Part shown: one piece after another, positions 15,877 through 23,925 of the stretch
Numbering within the stretch: position 1 is the first letter of the stretch
Layout of the letters: the number at the start of each line of letters is the position of its first letter
Assembly: GCA_015057405.1 (NCBI GenBank)
Contig: SVEK01000009.1
Coordinates: forward strand, 1 to 64,000
Reading direction: 5' to 3'
From: Lachnospiraceae bacterium
GTDB lineage: Bacteria; Bacillota; Clostridia; Lachnospirales; Lachnospiraceae
DNA: 64,000 nucleotides
Notes under the pieces: model-generated
Databases searched by the model: none
The model's input: only the letters and a program-made list of their open reading frames with translations
Told to the model about the DNA's origin: nothing
Position numbers and translations under genes: made by a program

Positions 15877-18447
15877 TTGGCAACAACTAATGAAGAATTT
15901 ATAGAGTGGCTGGAAGAGCAAGCCATATGGGTTAAAGATGCTGCATTAACTTATTATGAAATGGGCAAGTTTACAGAGAAAGATATAAAAAGATTTGCTA
16001 CAGAGTGTATAGAAGAAGTATCTGGTATAAAAAAATCTATTGATATAACCAAATTAAATATATTAACTAGAGATGATAGGAGTGATTTTGCTATTAAATC
16101 TATTAATAATATTATGGGCGTCAATGCACTTGCAACAGGAAAATGTTTAGAATTTGGAGAAAACGGGATAACTGTTGTATATGGAGAAAATGGTGCTGGA
16201 AAATCAGGGTATATTAGAATCTTAAAAAAATTAGCTGATGCTAAATATAAAGAAGAACTAAAAGAGAATGTTTATTTTGAAAAAAAGAAGAAACAATCTT
16301 GTGAGGTAACTGTATTACATAAAGGAAAGGAAGAGACATATAACTGTGATTTGTCAAAGGATGGAGAATATTCGTTACTAAAGGATGTAGACATCTTTGA
16401 TACAAAGATATCTAAAGCATATGTAGAATCTTCTAAAGAGGCATCATATGAGCCATGGGTGTTCTCGATGCTATCGGCAATTGCGAAAGTAGCTTCTGAT
16501 GTAAAAGATGAGATAGAAAGAAAAAAGACAGAGGTTAAAAGTACAGAAATATTTATTCCGGAAGAGTTAACAGGGATAGATATATGTCAGACAGTTCTAA
16601 ATGTAACAGAAAAAACGGAATTAGCTGATGAATTTTTTTCCTGGGGAGCGGAACAGGAGAATGCTCTTATTAAGAAGGAAAAAGAGTCAAACATAGAAAT
16701 GGTTTCAGCTTCAATTGAAAGTTTAAGAAAAGAAATAGAGCAACTAGAGGCATTACATAAGTATATTGCTCAGTTCAAAGAATTTTTTTCAAAGGCAAAT
16801 GTTGAAACGATTCAGAATGCAAGAAAACAACTTGAAGTTGCAAAAGAGGAACAACAAGCTGCAAAAATCTTATTTGAAAATACTGCGGATGAATTAGATA
16901 AGAAAAGTGTATCTAATCAAGCGTGGGTAAATTTGTGGAAAGCGGCGAAAAAATATTATAATAGTTTTCTAAAATCTGAGGGAGTTATTGAGTATACCAA
17001 TAAAGAGGGAAAATGTCCATTATGTGGACAGAGTGTTTCTGCTTTGCATTGTGTAAACAGAATGCAAAGTATTGATGAATACATAAATGGTAGTGCAAGT
17101 GAGCGAGTAACGGAAAGAAGAAAAAACTTAATTGAACTCTTACAAAAGTGTCCGAGTGCATGGGCACAAGAACAGAGTGAATTAGCTATTTCTTCTGCAG
17201 GAGTAGAGAGCGTAAGTGTTAAAATATGTGAAACGATAGATTCTATAAGAAAATATAGCGCGATAATACATTCCGAAAATGTAGAAAAAGCGGAGATAGT
17301 AGAAATAGGTATCGAAGATGTTTTACATTTGATTGAGAACTGTGTAAAAGATAAAGTTAACACTAGACAAAAGCAACTTGATTTATTGGGAGATGAAGAT
17401 CATAAGAGACTGATTACGGAAATAAAATCATTACGTGCTCAAAAATATGTTTCGAGTATTCAAGATGAGGTTAATAGTAAAATTGAGTATTTGAAAAGAA
17501 TCTCATTGTATAATAGAGCAGAGAAATTGACTGCAACAAATAAAATTTCAAAATTAAGTACCACATTGGCGAAAGAATTATTAACGGATGATTATGAGAA
17601 ACGATTCAATGATGAATTGGAAATGCTTACTAAAGGAACAGTAAGAGCGGTTATTAGACAACAAAAGGCTAGTAGAGGAAAAATTCCATTTAAGGTTGAA
17701 TTAGAAGGGGTTGAAGATAAATCAGCCACACCATCAGATGTATTGAGTGAAGGTGAAAATAGAGTTGTTTCCTTGGCGGCTTTTTTTGCAGAGTCATCAG
17801 GAAGAAATGCTAAATGTCCATTAATAGTTGATGATCCAATATCCTCTTTGGATTACAAATATGAAGCATCGGTTATTCGTAGATTAGTAGAAGCTGGTAA
17901 AAAAAGACAAGTTATAGTTTTTACGCATCGATTATCGATGGTAGTAGGGCTATATGATGAATGTGGCAAAATGGTTCCATTTAGAGAGGTTGAATTATTT
18001 GGTCGTGGAAAGACGAAGGGAGTACCAATCGATTCTGTAGTTAATGGAGGGAAGTCTCTAGGAAAACTTAAAAATCTAAAGAATGATAAGATTGCAAAAC
18101 TTAAGAAAATGGATGAGTATTTACCAGAATATGGTGAAGGAATTCACTATTTATGTCAACAGATAAGAATTCATGTGGAAAAATGTATTGAGGATACATT
18201 GTTGAATGGTGTAGTTTTACGATACAGAAAATCAATTCAAACACATGGTAGAATTATGTGGTTGTCCGAAATTACACAAAGTGATTGTAAAATTATTGAT
18301 GATATGATGACAAAGTATTCATATTATGATCATTCGATGGCGGATGAAACACCATTACAGGAGTTTTCATTAGAAGAGATAGAACGAGATGTTGACAAGT
18401 TAATCACATGGTTGACAGAGGTTAATTCGAGACAGAATGTAAAATAG
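15877..18447 (+). CDS. large AAA_13/RloC-like SMC ATPase, probable defence protein
   Basis: 856 aa starting at TTG, with AGGGAGG 7 bases upstream. Walker A GENGAGKS at residues 103-110. Two coiled-coil stretches flank a CPLCGQ zinc-hook motif (Cys380, Cys383). ABC signature LSEGE begins at residue 623 and Walker B LIVDDPISSLD at about 649. The last 200 residues form a helical domain containing QIRIHVEKCIED and VVLRYRKS. This layout is that of the AAA_13 family, which includes the tRNA nucleases PrrC and RloC, but I cannot identify their anticodon-nuclease residues here. Position behind a complete Dnd-Dpt locus suggests a back-up abortive defence gene, in the way prrC guards a type I restriction locus; this is inference. 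Confidence 0.8.
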   Translation: MATTNEEFIEWLEEQAIWVKDAALTYYEMGKFTEKDIKRFATECIEEVSGIKKSIDITKLNILTRDDRSDFAIKSINNIMGVNALATGKCLEFGENGITVVYGENGAGKSGYIRILKKLADAKYKEELKENVYFEKKKKQSCEVTVLHKGKEETYNCDLSKDGEYSLLKDVDIFDTKISKAYVESSKEASYEPWVFSMLSAIAKVASDVKDEIERKKTEVKSTEIFIPEELTGIDICQTVLNVTEKTELADEFFSWGAEQENALIKKEKESNIEMVSASIESLRKEIEQLEALHKYIAQFKEFFSKANVETIQNARKQLEVAKEEQQAAKILFENTADELDKKSVSNQAWVNLWKAAKKYYNSFLKSEGVIEYTNKEGKCPLCGQSVSALHCVNRMQSIDEYINGSASERVTERRKNLIELLQKCPSAWAQEQSELAISSAGVESVSVKICETIDSIRKYSAIIHSENVEKAEIVEIGIEDVLHLIENCVKDKVNTRQKQLDLLGDEDHKRLITEIKSLRAQKYVSSIQDEVNSKIEYLKRISLYNRAEKLTATNKISKLSTTLAKELLTDDYEKRFNDELEMLTKGTVRAVIRQQKASRGKIPFKVELEGVEDKSATPSDVLSEGENRVVSLAAFFAESSGRNAKCPLIVDDPISSLDYKYEASVIRRLVEAGKKRQVIVFTHRLSMVVGLYDECGKMVPFREVELFGRGKTKGVPIDSVVNGGKSLGKLKNLKNDKIAKLKKMDEYLPEYGEGIHYLCQQIRIHVEKCIEDTLLNGVVLRYRKSIQTHGRIMWLSEITQSDCKIIDDMMTKYSYYDHSMADETPLQEFSLEEIERDVDKLITWLTEVNSRQNVK

Positions 18448-18469
18448 TCCTTAGGTTGTATCATTGTCA

Positions 18470-18492
18470 ATATGACCATGATAACGGTTAAG
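18470..18492 (-). repeat. junction repeat, copy 1 (inverted)
   Basis: The reverse complement matches 20185-20207 at 20 of 23 positions (common core CTTAACC.TTATCATG). It lies 23 bases after the stop of the 856-aa ATPase gene and has partial internal dyad symmetry (TATCAT/ATGATA). Confidence 0.6.
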
Positions 18493-18531
18493 AAATAAAG
18501 GAAAATCATGCGGAGTTGTAAATAATAAAAG

Positions 18532-18577
18532 ATTCAATCATAATTCGCTCATAAAAATGAGCGAATTATGATTGAAT
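18532..18577 (+). repeat. perfect 21-bp inverted repeat before the TOPRIM-like operon
   Basis: Left arm 18532-18552 and right arm 18557-18577 are exact complements with an AAAA loop. No T-run follows, so it is not a standard terminator. It ends 8 bases before the ribosome site of the 18601 gene, a place suited to an operator, an mRNA-protecting hairpin or a translation block. Confidence 0.9.
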
Positions 18578-18600
18578 AGCAGATGGAAGGAAGTGCATCG

Positions 18601-19311
18601 ATGAAAACATACTTATGGATTGAGGACAGAAAAAACAAATCTGGTTACATATTTTGGCAGACGCTTCTTGGGCAGTTGTGTCCGGAAATAGTGTTGGAAA
18701 GTAAGCAGAACAATAGCGAACTGGTAAAAGCAGTAAAGGCTCTGGAAGATACAGAGAACAGATATATTGTGGTGTTTGATAATTCCTTTGATAACTTGCA
18801 GGTGGCTATGGAGCAAAAAATGTTGAGAAAATATGCCGGTGATAAAGAAAATGTTGTTTTAATGGATATTATCTGTTTTGAATATATATTGCTTGAATTC
18901 AAAGAGTTGATAGAATGGATTTATGCACCGGACGATGAGTTTTTAGTGAAACGTGAAAAAGCGATTACTGCCAGAGAAAAGCTGGTTAAAACAATTCAAG
19001 GCGGTGAAATTAATTATAAAGACATTCGTGAAATTATAGAATATAATGAGAATGTCGATAATTATAATGTGGAGCAATTGTCTGCCAGAATATTATTTGA
19101 TTTAACGAGAAATACAGGATTCGAGGTCTCAAAGGGAAGTGTTGGCGAATGCTGGATTAAATCCTGTTGTGAATGGGAAGAAAGAATGCCGGATGACATT
19201 TGCGGTCTTGATGTGAGCAGATTACCGGTTAAAGAGAAAATGAAGCGAATTTGTAAGAGCACCAGTCTTTTGAAGCAATTTCAGAATATGGGTTTGGAGG
19301 TGGCATTATGA
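18601..19311 (+). CDS. TOPRIM-like protein of a three-gene accessory operon
   Basis: 236 aa with start at 18601 (MKTYLWIEDR): GGAAGGAAG lies at 18584-18592, whereas the in-frame ATG at 18583 has no ribosome site. The N-terminus places Glu and Asp at the end of a first strand (YLWIED). A second hydrophobic strand ends with spaced acids (YIVVFDNSFDN), followed by a third strand (VVLMDI). An acidic residue after beta-1 and a D...D after a later strand is the TOPRIM/DUF4435 pattern seen in OLD, Gabija and PARIS nucleases. I call this TOPRIM-like by pattern only. It overlaps the next gene by 4 bases (ATGA). Confidence 0.6.
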   Translation: MKTYLWIEDRKNKSGYIFWQTLLGQLCPEIVLESKQNNSELVKAVKALEDTENRYIVVFDNSFDNLQVAMEQKMLRKYAGDKENVVLMDIICFEYILLEFKELIEWIYAPDDEFLVKREKAITAREKLVKTIQGGEINYKDIREIIEYNENVDNYNVEQLSARILFDLTRNTGFEVSKGSVGECWIKSCCEWEERMPDDICGLDVSRLPVKEKMKRICKSTSLLKQFQNMGLEVAL

Positions 19312-19751
19312 TAACGATTTTTAAAAATAAAAAGGATATTCCACAAGATATGGAATACGTAGAATTAAATGATATTTATTTCAATCAGAATACCGCACTC
19401 AAGCTTGATGATAAAGCGGAAGAGATAATAGAGACCGTAGATGGTGCAAAGCTAATAAGCAAATTCAAGATGCGTTCAAAATTCAATGATATTGTATTGG
19501 ATGTAGATAAATTATCTGCTGGCTGCAAGACCGTATTGAACGTGCTTTATAATCCGGATAAGGTGTTTTGTCTGAAGGAATGTGGAAATAATGCCTTGGA
19601 GATATTGTTTGGTTTAAATGCAGGAAATGTATATAGTGATTATGCGTTAATCCCTTTTGAGATGGATGCAGTAAACGTACAGACATCTTTGGGAAAAAAG
19701 ATGATTTGTGATTATGAAGAATTGAAGGAGTGGTGGAGTTATGAAGAGTAA
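19308..19751 (+). CDS. DUF4869-like protein
   Basis: 147 aa, middle gene of the operon. The segment LSAGCKTVLNVLYNPDKVFC followed by a Cys-Gly-Asn helix matches what I recall of DUF4869 (an LSGG-KT stretch followed by CG-N). The family has no known function. The gene starts in the ATGA overlap with the preceding gene, with TTTGGAGGTGG upstream, and ends 11 bases inside the next gene, so the three proteins are probably made together. Confidence 0.65.
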   Translation: MITIFKNKKDIPQDMEYVELNDIYFNQNTALKLDDKAEEIIETVDGAKLISKFKMRSKFNDIVLDVDKLSAGCKTVLNVLYNPDKVFCLKECGNNALEILFGLNAGNVYSDYALIPFEMDAVNVQTSLGKKMICDYEELKEWWSYEE

Positions 19752-20169
19752 GCCAATTGTAATGGAGCATTTTTCCACGGTTCATACTTCGTTTGTTTTG
19801 GATTTTAAATTTACAAGCAATATTACAATACTGACGGGAGATTCAGGAGCGGGGAAGACCGCATCCTTTTCTTTTATAAAAGAGTGTATGGCATTGAATC
19901 CCGATATTATGTGTTTAAACTATCTGGATTATCAGAAGGATATTGAAAGTATTATAAAAGGTGCAAGTAGAAAACTGATTGTGATTGATAATGCGGATGT
20001 GTTATTGGATGATAGAGTAAGAAAGCATATTGCACTGGATGATAGGAACCAGTATTTGATTATTGGAAGAAATCCTAAGAATCTTTTTGCTACAAAAGAC
20101 AATCTGTTTGAACTTATCAGTGAGGTGAAGGGAGAGCAGACTGTATTGAGGATTAAGAGTTATTTGTAA
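19741..20169 (+). CDS. mini P-loop ATPase of the accessory operon
   Basis: 142-aa P-loop protein. A beta strand (FVLDFKF) leads to NITILTGDSGAGKT (Walker A GDSGAGKT at residues 34-41); a hydrophobic strand KLIVIDNADVLLDD supplies Walker B Asp. There is no ABC signature and no coiled coil, so it is much shorter than OLD, PARIS or RecF-like ATPases. It looks like a stand-alone ATPase core resembling ABC-type N-lobes. Paired with a TOPRIM-like protein and a DUF4869-like protein it suggests an NTP-gated effector, which is inference. Confidence 0.75.
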   Translation: MKSKPIVMEHFSTVHTSFVLDFKFTSNITILTGDSGAGKTASFSFIKECMALNPDIMCLNYLDYQKDIESIIKGASRKLIVIDNADVLLDDRVRKHIALDDRNQYLIIGRNPKNLFATKDNLFELISEVKGEQTVLRIKSYL

Positions 20170-20182
20170 TGTGAGAGTCAAC

Positions 20183-20231
20183 ATCTTAACCATTATCATG
20201 ACCATATCCTAACCAAGTTGGTCATGATGTG
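20183..20231 (+). repeat. junction repeat, copy 2 (direct)
   Basis: 49-nt element 41/49 identical to 21187-21235. It contains the perfect inverted repeat ATCATGACCA (20195-20204)/TGGTCATGAT (20219-20228) with a 14-nt loop, and the TGGTCATGATG half is repeated once more just downstream. It lies between the mini-ATPase gene and the nuclease-like gene. Confidence 0.75.
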
Positions 20232-20271
20232 GTCATGATGGATTCGTTTGATTACTAAGGAGGATGTTTTA

Positions 20272-21153
20272 ATGTCGAATTTAGTAAAACAAATAGATAG
20301 GATTGAAGATATCAAAGAATTATTTGTTACAGAATATGTGTCTTTTGTGAAACCGGCAGGTAAGCCTCCGATTCAAACTCCAATTAGAACTATCCATAAA
20401 AATAATGATTATATGATTTGGAGAGCCGAAATTGAATCGGAATTGGATTGTCTACCGCAGAGTTATTTTGTTGATGATATTCGAAAAAATTTCAAAAAGA
20501 TAGATACTGGTTTTTCTGAAGAACGTGAGTTTGATAAATTGTGTGCGAAATTGCAAGTGTTAAAGAACAGAATCCTCTCAGCTGGAAGTACTATAGTACA
20601 GGACGAGGAATCAAAATATCAGGAATTGGAATTGAATCAACATATTTTACATGCTTTAGTTAATATTCAAAAAACTAAATTGTATTATGGAAAATCGGAA
20701 GATGATATTAATGATGGAGTTCGAAATGCACTTGATATGATATATGAGGTTAAAGATCAAACTCGTCAAGGAGAATCAGAATCTGGTAAGCGTTCAGGAG
20801 AGTTGGATATTCTTTTATGTAAAAATTCGATGCCATGGGCAGTTGTAGAAGCATTAAAGTTAACTTCGATGGATAAGTATAACTTAGATAAACATATAAA
20901 TAAGGCGATTATGAAATACGATCCCGTCGGGTGCAAAAATGCTTACATTCTTATTTATGCAATGGCTCCAAATTTTAATTCATTATGGTTTGATATTATG
21001 GAATATTTAAAAGAATATAAGTTTCCTTTCGAAATTGTCACAGGGATAGAAGAAATTCGAGGAGATTATTCGGAATCGAAGAGAGGGGACATATGTTTGA
21101 ATAGAAATGGGGAAATGGTAAAATTGCATATAATAGCCATCAACCTGCGATAG
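20272..21153 (+). CDS. probable PD-(D/E)xK-like nuclease
   Basis: 293 aa with start at 20272 (MSNLVK), since AAGGAGG at 20257-20263 has ideal spacing; the upstream TTG at 20248 is unlikely. The C-terminal half has SGELDILLC, eight residues, then AVVEALKLT: a D...ExxK arrangement of a restriction-like nuclease core, followed by a helix (YNLDKHINKAI) and a further strand (NAYILIYAM). The N-terminal half is helical and may bind DNA or a partner. The active-site call is by pattern only. The gene stands alone between two copies of a 49-nt repeat, which suggests it moved as a unit. Confidence 0.6.
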   Translation: MSNLVKQIDRIEDIKELFVTEYVSFVKPAGKPPIQTPIRTIHKNNDYMIWRAEIESELDCLPQSYFVDDIRKNFKKIDTGFSEEREFDKLCAKLQVLKNRILSAGSTIVQDEESKYQELELNQHILHALVNIQKTKLYYGKSEDDINDGVRNALDMIYEVKDQTRQGESESGKRSGELDILLCKNSMPWAVVEALKLTSMDKYNLDKHINKAIMKYDPVGCKNAYILIYAMAPNFNSLWFDIMEYLKEYKFPFEIVTGIEEIRGDYSESKRGDICLNRNGEMVKLHIIAINLR

Positions 21154-21186
21154 ACAGAAGTTGATGTTTGAGAAATAATAATCAGT

Positions 21187-21235
21187 ATCTTGAACATTAT
21201 CAGAGCCATTTCTTAACCAAGATGGTCATGATGTG
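21187..21235 (+). repeat. junction repeat, copy 3 (direct)
   Basis: 41/49 identical to 20183-20231 in the same orientation, 33 bases after the nuclease-like gene. Its left hairpin arm has decayed (CAGAGCCA) while TGGTCATGAT is intact. Confidence 0.75.
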
Positions 21236-21281
21236 ATTAAGCCGCTAGTTGAACTTGTTGGTTCAGAGGTAAATGAGAAAA

Positions 21282-21305
21282 GGCTAAACAGTGTTTAACC
21301 TTTTT
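21282..21305 (+). terminator. intrinsic terminator after the defence island
   Basis: GGCTAAAC/GTTTAACC hairpin with a three-base loop followed by TTTTT. It is the first terminator-like element after the nuclease-like gene. Confidence 0.55.
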
Positions 21306-21590
21306 GGAGCAATATACATAGAAGCCACCCGAACTTATCCTTTCACGTGGTACTACACTTTCAAAAATCATCACCCGAAAGCCGGTGGAACCGGAAATGG
21401 ATAATAAAATGGACATTATTATTTTTAGTACCGGGGTATTTGGCACTAGGATTTCACTGTAGGTTGTGAGTGTGGTGTTGCAGTTTTTTGTTGGATTTGT
21501 TTTGTCATTAATTGGTCAGTATGTTATTTTTTTTGCTACCGCAAAAGGTATGTTTGCGCAGAGAATATTTACAATGCTGACATAAAAAGT
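21306..21590. other. intergenic, no gene recognised
   Basis: 285 bases between the island terminator and the terminator of the minus-strand Dabb gene. Only short, interrupted reading frames; no promoter, repeat or RNA motif that I can support. Confidence 0.5.
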
Positions 21591-21625
21591 AAGTGGCAGG
21601 ATTAATCTTGCCACTTAAAAAATAT
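21591..21625 (-). terminator. terminator of the Dabb gene
   Basis: Stem AAGTGGCA (21591-21598)/TGCCACTT (21609-21616), extended by GATT/AATC; read on the minus strand it is followed by ACTTTTT. An A/T run on the other side makes it potentially bidirectional. Confidence 0.7.
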
Positions 21626-21628
21626 AGT

Positions 21629-21931
21629 TTAGATATCATAATCCATACATACGCGAACCTGTGTATATGGACGAACCTTTCCATCGGCAACTTTTACGTG
21701 TGCAGGGTGGATTGCGTACCCCTTTAATGCATCCTCATCTATAAATGTAGAATCGAGCATGACATCAGCATTGGAACTTGCAAGGAATTCAGTCTGCACA
21801 TGAATGTCAACAAGACCGGGAACAATACCCTGTAAACTTTCAAGCCCTTCTTTAATACCTTTTCTTATCTCGGCTTTTTCCGTGTCAGATAAAGAGTCTT
21901 TTAATTGCCATAAAATAATGTGTTTAACCAT
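21629..21931 (-). CDS. Dabb (stress-responsive A/B barrel) family protein
   Basis: 100 aa, the full length of one dimeric alpha/beta-barrel domain: starts MVKHIILWQLKD, has the helix SDTEKAEIRKGIKEGLESL and the conserved strand-loop TFIDEDALKGYAIHPAHVKV. These small cytosolic proteins form dimers; their substrates are mostly unknown. AAAGGAG precedes the ATG. It is divergent from the YbjQ-like gene, with which it shares an AT-rich promoter region, and has its own terminator. Confidence 0.9.
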   Translation of the reverse strand: MVKHIILWQLKDSLSDTEKAEIRKGIKEGLESLQGIVPGLVDIHVQTEFLASSNADVMLDSTFIDEDALKGYAIHPAHVKVADGKVRPYTQVRVCMDYDI

Positions 21932-22025
21932 GATTTGCTCCTTTCGAATTTTGCATTTAAATTTGTATGTCCTTATTATATACTATAATTATATAATAAA
22001 AAAGTAATAAGTGGAGGATAATATA

Positions 22026-22346
22026 ATGATTATAACAACAACACCTTCAGTTGAAGGAAAACAAATAATAGAGTACAAGGGGATTGTATTTGGTGAGGTC
22101 ATTTCAGGAGTCAATTTTGTAAAAGATATAGCGGCATCATTTAGCAATTTTTTTGGTGGACGTTCGGCAAGTTATGAAGAGGAATTGATACAGGCAAGAC
22201 AGAATGCATTGAGAGAAATGGAAAATCGCGCATATAATATGGGTGCCAATGCAGTTGTTGGAGTAGATATTGATTATGAAGTGCTCGGAGCAGATAATGG
22301 TATGTTAATGGTTACGGCGAGTGGTACAGCAGTTGTAGTGGCATAA
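22026..22346 (+). CDS. YbjQ/UPF0145 family protein
   Basis: 106 aa, the length of the family (also called putative heavy-metal-binding domain, PF01906). Typical segments: [20 protein letters not shown] at the N-terminus, a helix of the form AR.NAL.EM..RA, then [16 protein letters not shown]. The family forms pentameric rings; function is not established. The ATG at 22026 is chosen over the GTG at 22011, which overlaps the ribosome site GGAGG. Confidence 0.9.
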   Translation: MIITTTPSVEGKQIIEYKGIVFGEVISGVNFVKDIAASFSNFFGGRSASYEEELIQARQNALREMENRAYNMGANAVVGVDIDYEVLGADNGMLMVTASGTAVVVA

Positions 22347-22683
22347 GTAGAGTGCATTGGTGTAATAGCATCGTAGGGTGGTGCATTGATGGCTGGTGTT
22401 TCCTGCTAACTTCCGCATTAAACACATATTTCTTTCAAGGGTTTAGAGAGAACCACGATACAGAGCCGAAGAAGAAAAAGCAAATGAAAATGATGCTAAG
22501 ATTACAAAATCACAAACAGAATTGATTAAGTCTTTGCGTGTGTATATATTGAATTATAAGAGTTTATTGCAGAAATCTCCACATTAGTTTGGAGAAAAAA
22601 TATTTTTGGTATTCTCGCATATTTGTGACAACACTGTTGACAAAAATATGTGAGGTTACGAAATGTAGTAATTTATGATTGAA
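22347..22683. other. intergenic, no gene recognised
   Basis: 337 bases after the YbjQ-like gene with only short, stop-broken frames. A helical, charged fragment can be read near 22450-22560 (KKKQMKMMLRLQNHKQN) but it lacks a start and a ribosome site. Confidence 0.45.
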
Positions 22684-22718
22684 AGGAAGAGTGCTTGCAT
22701 TCTTCCTCGCATTTTTTG
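22684..22718 (+). terminator. intrinsic terminator
   Basis: AGGAAGAGTGC pairs with GCATTCTTCCT through an 11-bp stem containing one G-U pair and a two-base loop, followed by ATTTTTTG. Confidence 0.75.
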
Positions 22719-22743
22719 CCTACTTATTGGGCGTAAATAATTC

Positions 22744-22777
22744 CTTAACCGTATCTTAGCCGCTATATTGATATAAT
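22744..22777 (+). promoter_or_regulatory. direct-repeat box and promoter of the KdpDE-like operon
   Basis: CTTAACC (22744-22750) and CTTAGCC (22755-22761) repeat with 11-bp periodicity; 10 bases later comes TATAAT (22772-22777). There is no -35 hexamer: the box takes its place, as in class II promoters of OmpR/PhoB-type activators. An identical arrangement precedes pyk. Confidence 0.7.
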
Positions 22778-22863
22778 AATATGTTGGAAAAGGGGAATGT
22801 TTGACATATCTGTATTAATAGTTTTTTGAATTTGAAATATAAATATTATTGAAGGAAATCATT

Positions 22864-23925
22864 ATGAAAAAAATAACAGAAAGAATAAAAAACATTCTAA
22901 TTATATTAGCAACTTTAAGTCTGTGTTTTGTACTGTGTTTAATTTTGCAATACATATTCAACGATAGTGCATTGATATCCGCAATTTTTGTATTAGGCGT
23001 TTATTTAGTATCGGTTTTGACGCCGGGCTATATTTACGGTATATCTTCTGCACTTTTAAGTGTGTTGATGGTTAATTTTGCTTTTGACTTCCCGTTCTTT
23101 GCATTTAATTTTACCATAGCAGAAAACATTGTATCGGCAATAATATTGCTTGCAGTTACTATGTTGACTTGCGGACTTACCGCCAAAGTAAGGCATCAGG
23201 ATGCTATCAAAGCTGACAGGGACAAGGAACGAATGCGGGCAAATCTATTAAGAGCTGTTTCCCACGATTTGAGAACACCGCTTACAACAATTTATGGTTC
23301 AAGTTCTGCACTTCTTGAAAACTATGATAATTTTAGCGATGAGCAATGCAAAGAAATGCTGAAAGGAATCAGTGAGGATTCACAATGGCTTCATCGCATG
23401 GTTGAAAATTTATTGTCAATAACAAAACTTGATAGCGAGAATGTCAAGATTATAAAAACAGAAACAGTTCTTGATGAGCTTATTGATTCGGTTCTTGTTA
23501 AATTTGCAAAAAGATATCCCAATCAGGCAATTGATGTTGATATTCCTGACGATTTTGTTATAGTGCCTATGGATGCACTTTTGATAGAACAAGTTTTAAT
23601 AAATATTCTTGACAATGCCGTGCAGCACGCAGAAGGTATGACATCGTTAAAATTAAAGGTGTTTACAATCTCGAATAAAGCAATTTTTGAAATAAAAGAT
23701 AACGGATGCGGGATTCCAGAAAGCAACTTAAAAGATATTTTCAGCGGTGCCTATACAACAATAAGTGAGACGTGTGATACTAAGAAAAACAATGCCGGAA
23801 TCGGACTTTCAGTATGTGCTTCAATTATCAAGGCACATGGCGGTGATATAAAAGTCGAAAATGAAAAGACGGGCGGATGTGTGTTCCGCTTCACATTAAA
23901 TATGGAGGATATATGGAATGAATAA
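22864..23925 (+). CDS. KdpD-like sensor histidine kinase lacking the N-terminal KdpD/Usp domains
   Basis: 353 aa. Four membrane segments (residues about 10-105) of DUF4118 type; then HisKA with His134 in AVSHDLRTPLTTI; then HATPase with N box ILDNAVQH, G1 IKDNGCGIP and G2 AGIGLSV. The kinase and membrane parts resemble the C-terminal half of KdpD, but the cytosolic KdpD and Usp-like domains are missing. Start at 22864 follows GAAGGA; the TTG at 22849 overlaps the ribosome site. Eight-base overlap with its response regulator. No kdpFABC genes are in the window, so its signal may not be potassium. Confidence 0.88.
   Translation: MKKITERIKNILIILATLSLCFVLCLILQYIFNDSALISAIFVLGVYLVSVLTPGYIYGISSALLSVLMVNFAFDFPFFAFNFTIAENIVSAIILLAVTMLTCGLTAKVRHQDAIKADRDKERMRANLLRAVSHDLRTPLTTIYGSSSALLENYDNFSDEQCKEMLKGISEDSQWLHRMVENLLSITKLDSENVKIIKTETVLDELIDSVLVKFAKRYPNQAIDVDIPDDFVIVPMDALLIEQVLINILDNAVQHAEGMTSLKLKVFTISNKAIFEIKDNGCGIPESNLKDIFSGAYTTISETCDTKKNNAGIGLSVCASIIKAHGGDIKVENEKTGGCVFRFTLNMEDIWNE

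Noticed and set aside
18583-18600. Upstream ATG start of the TOPRIM-like gene
   Set aside because: The ribosome site GGAAGGAAG lies after this ATG and fits only the ATG at 18601.
20183-21235. Integron attC interpretation of the junction repeats
   Set aside because: The repeats are hairpins but lack the attC core motifs (GTTRRRY), and no integron integrase is in view; kept only as recombination-or-terminator repeats.
21306-21590. Possible small gene encoding MDIIIFSTGVFGTRISL
   Set aside because: Too short, no ribosome site and no recognisable similarity.
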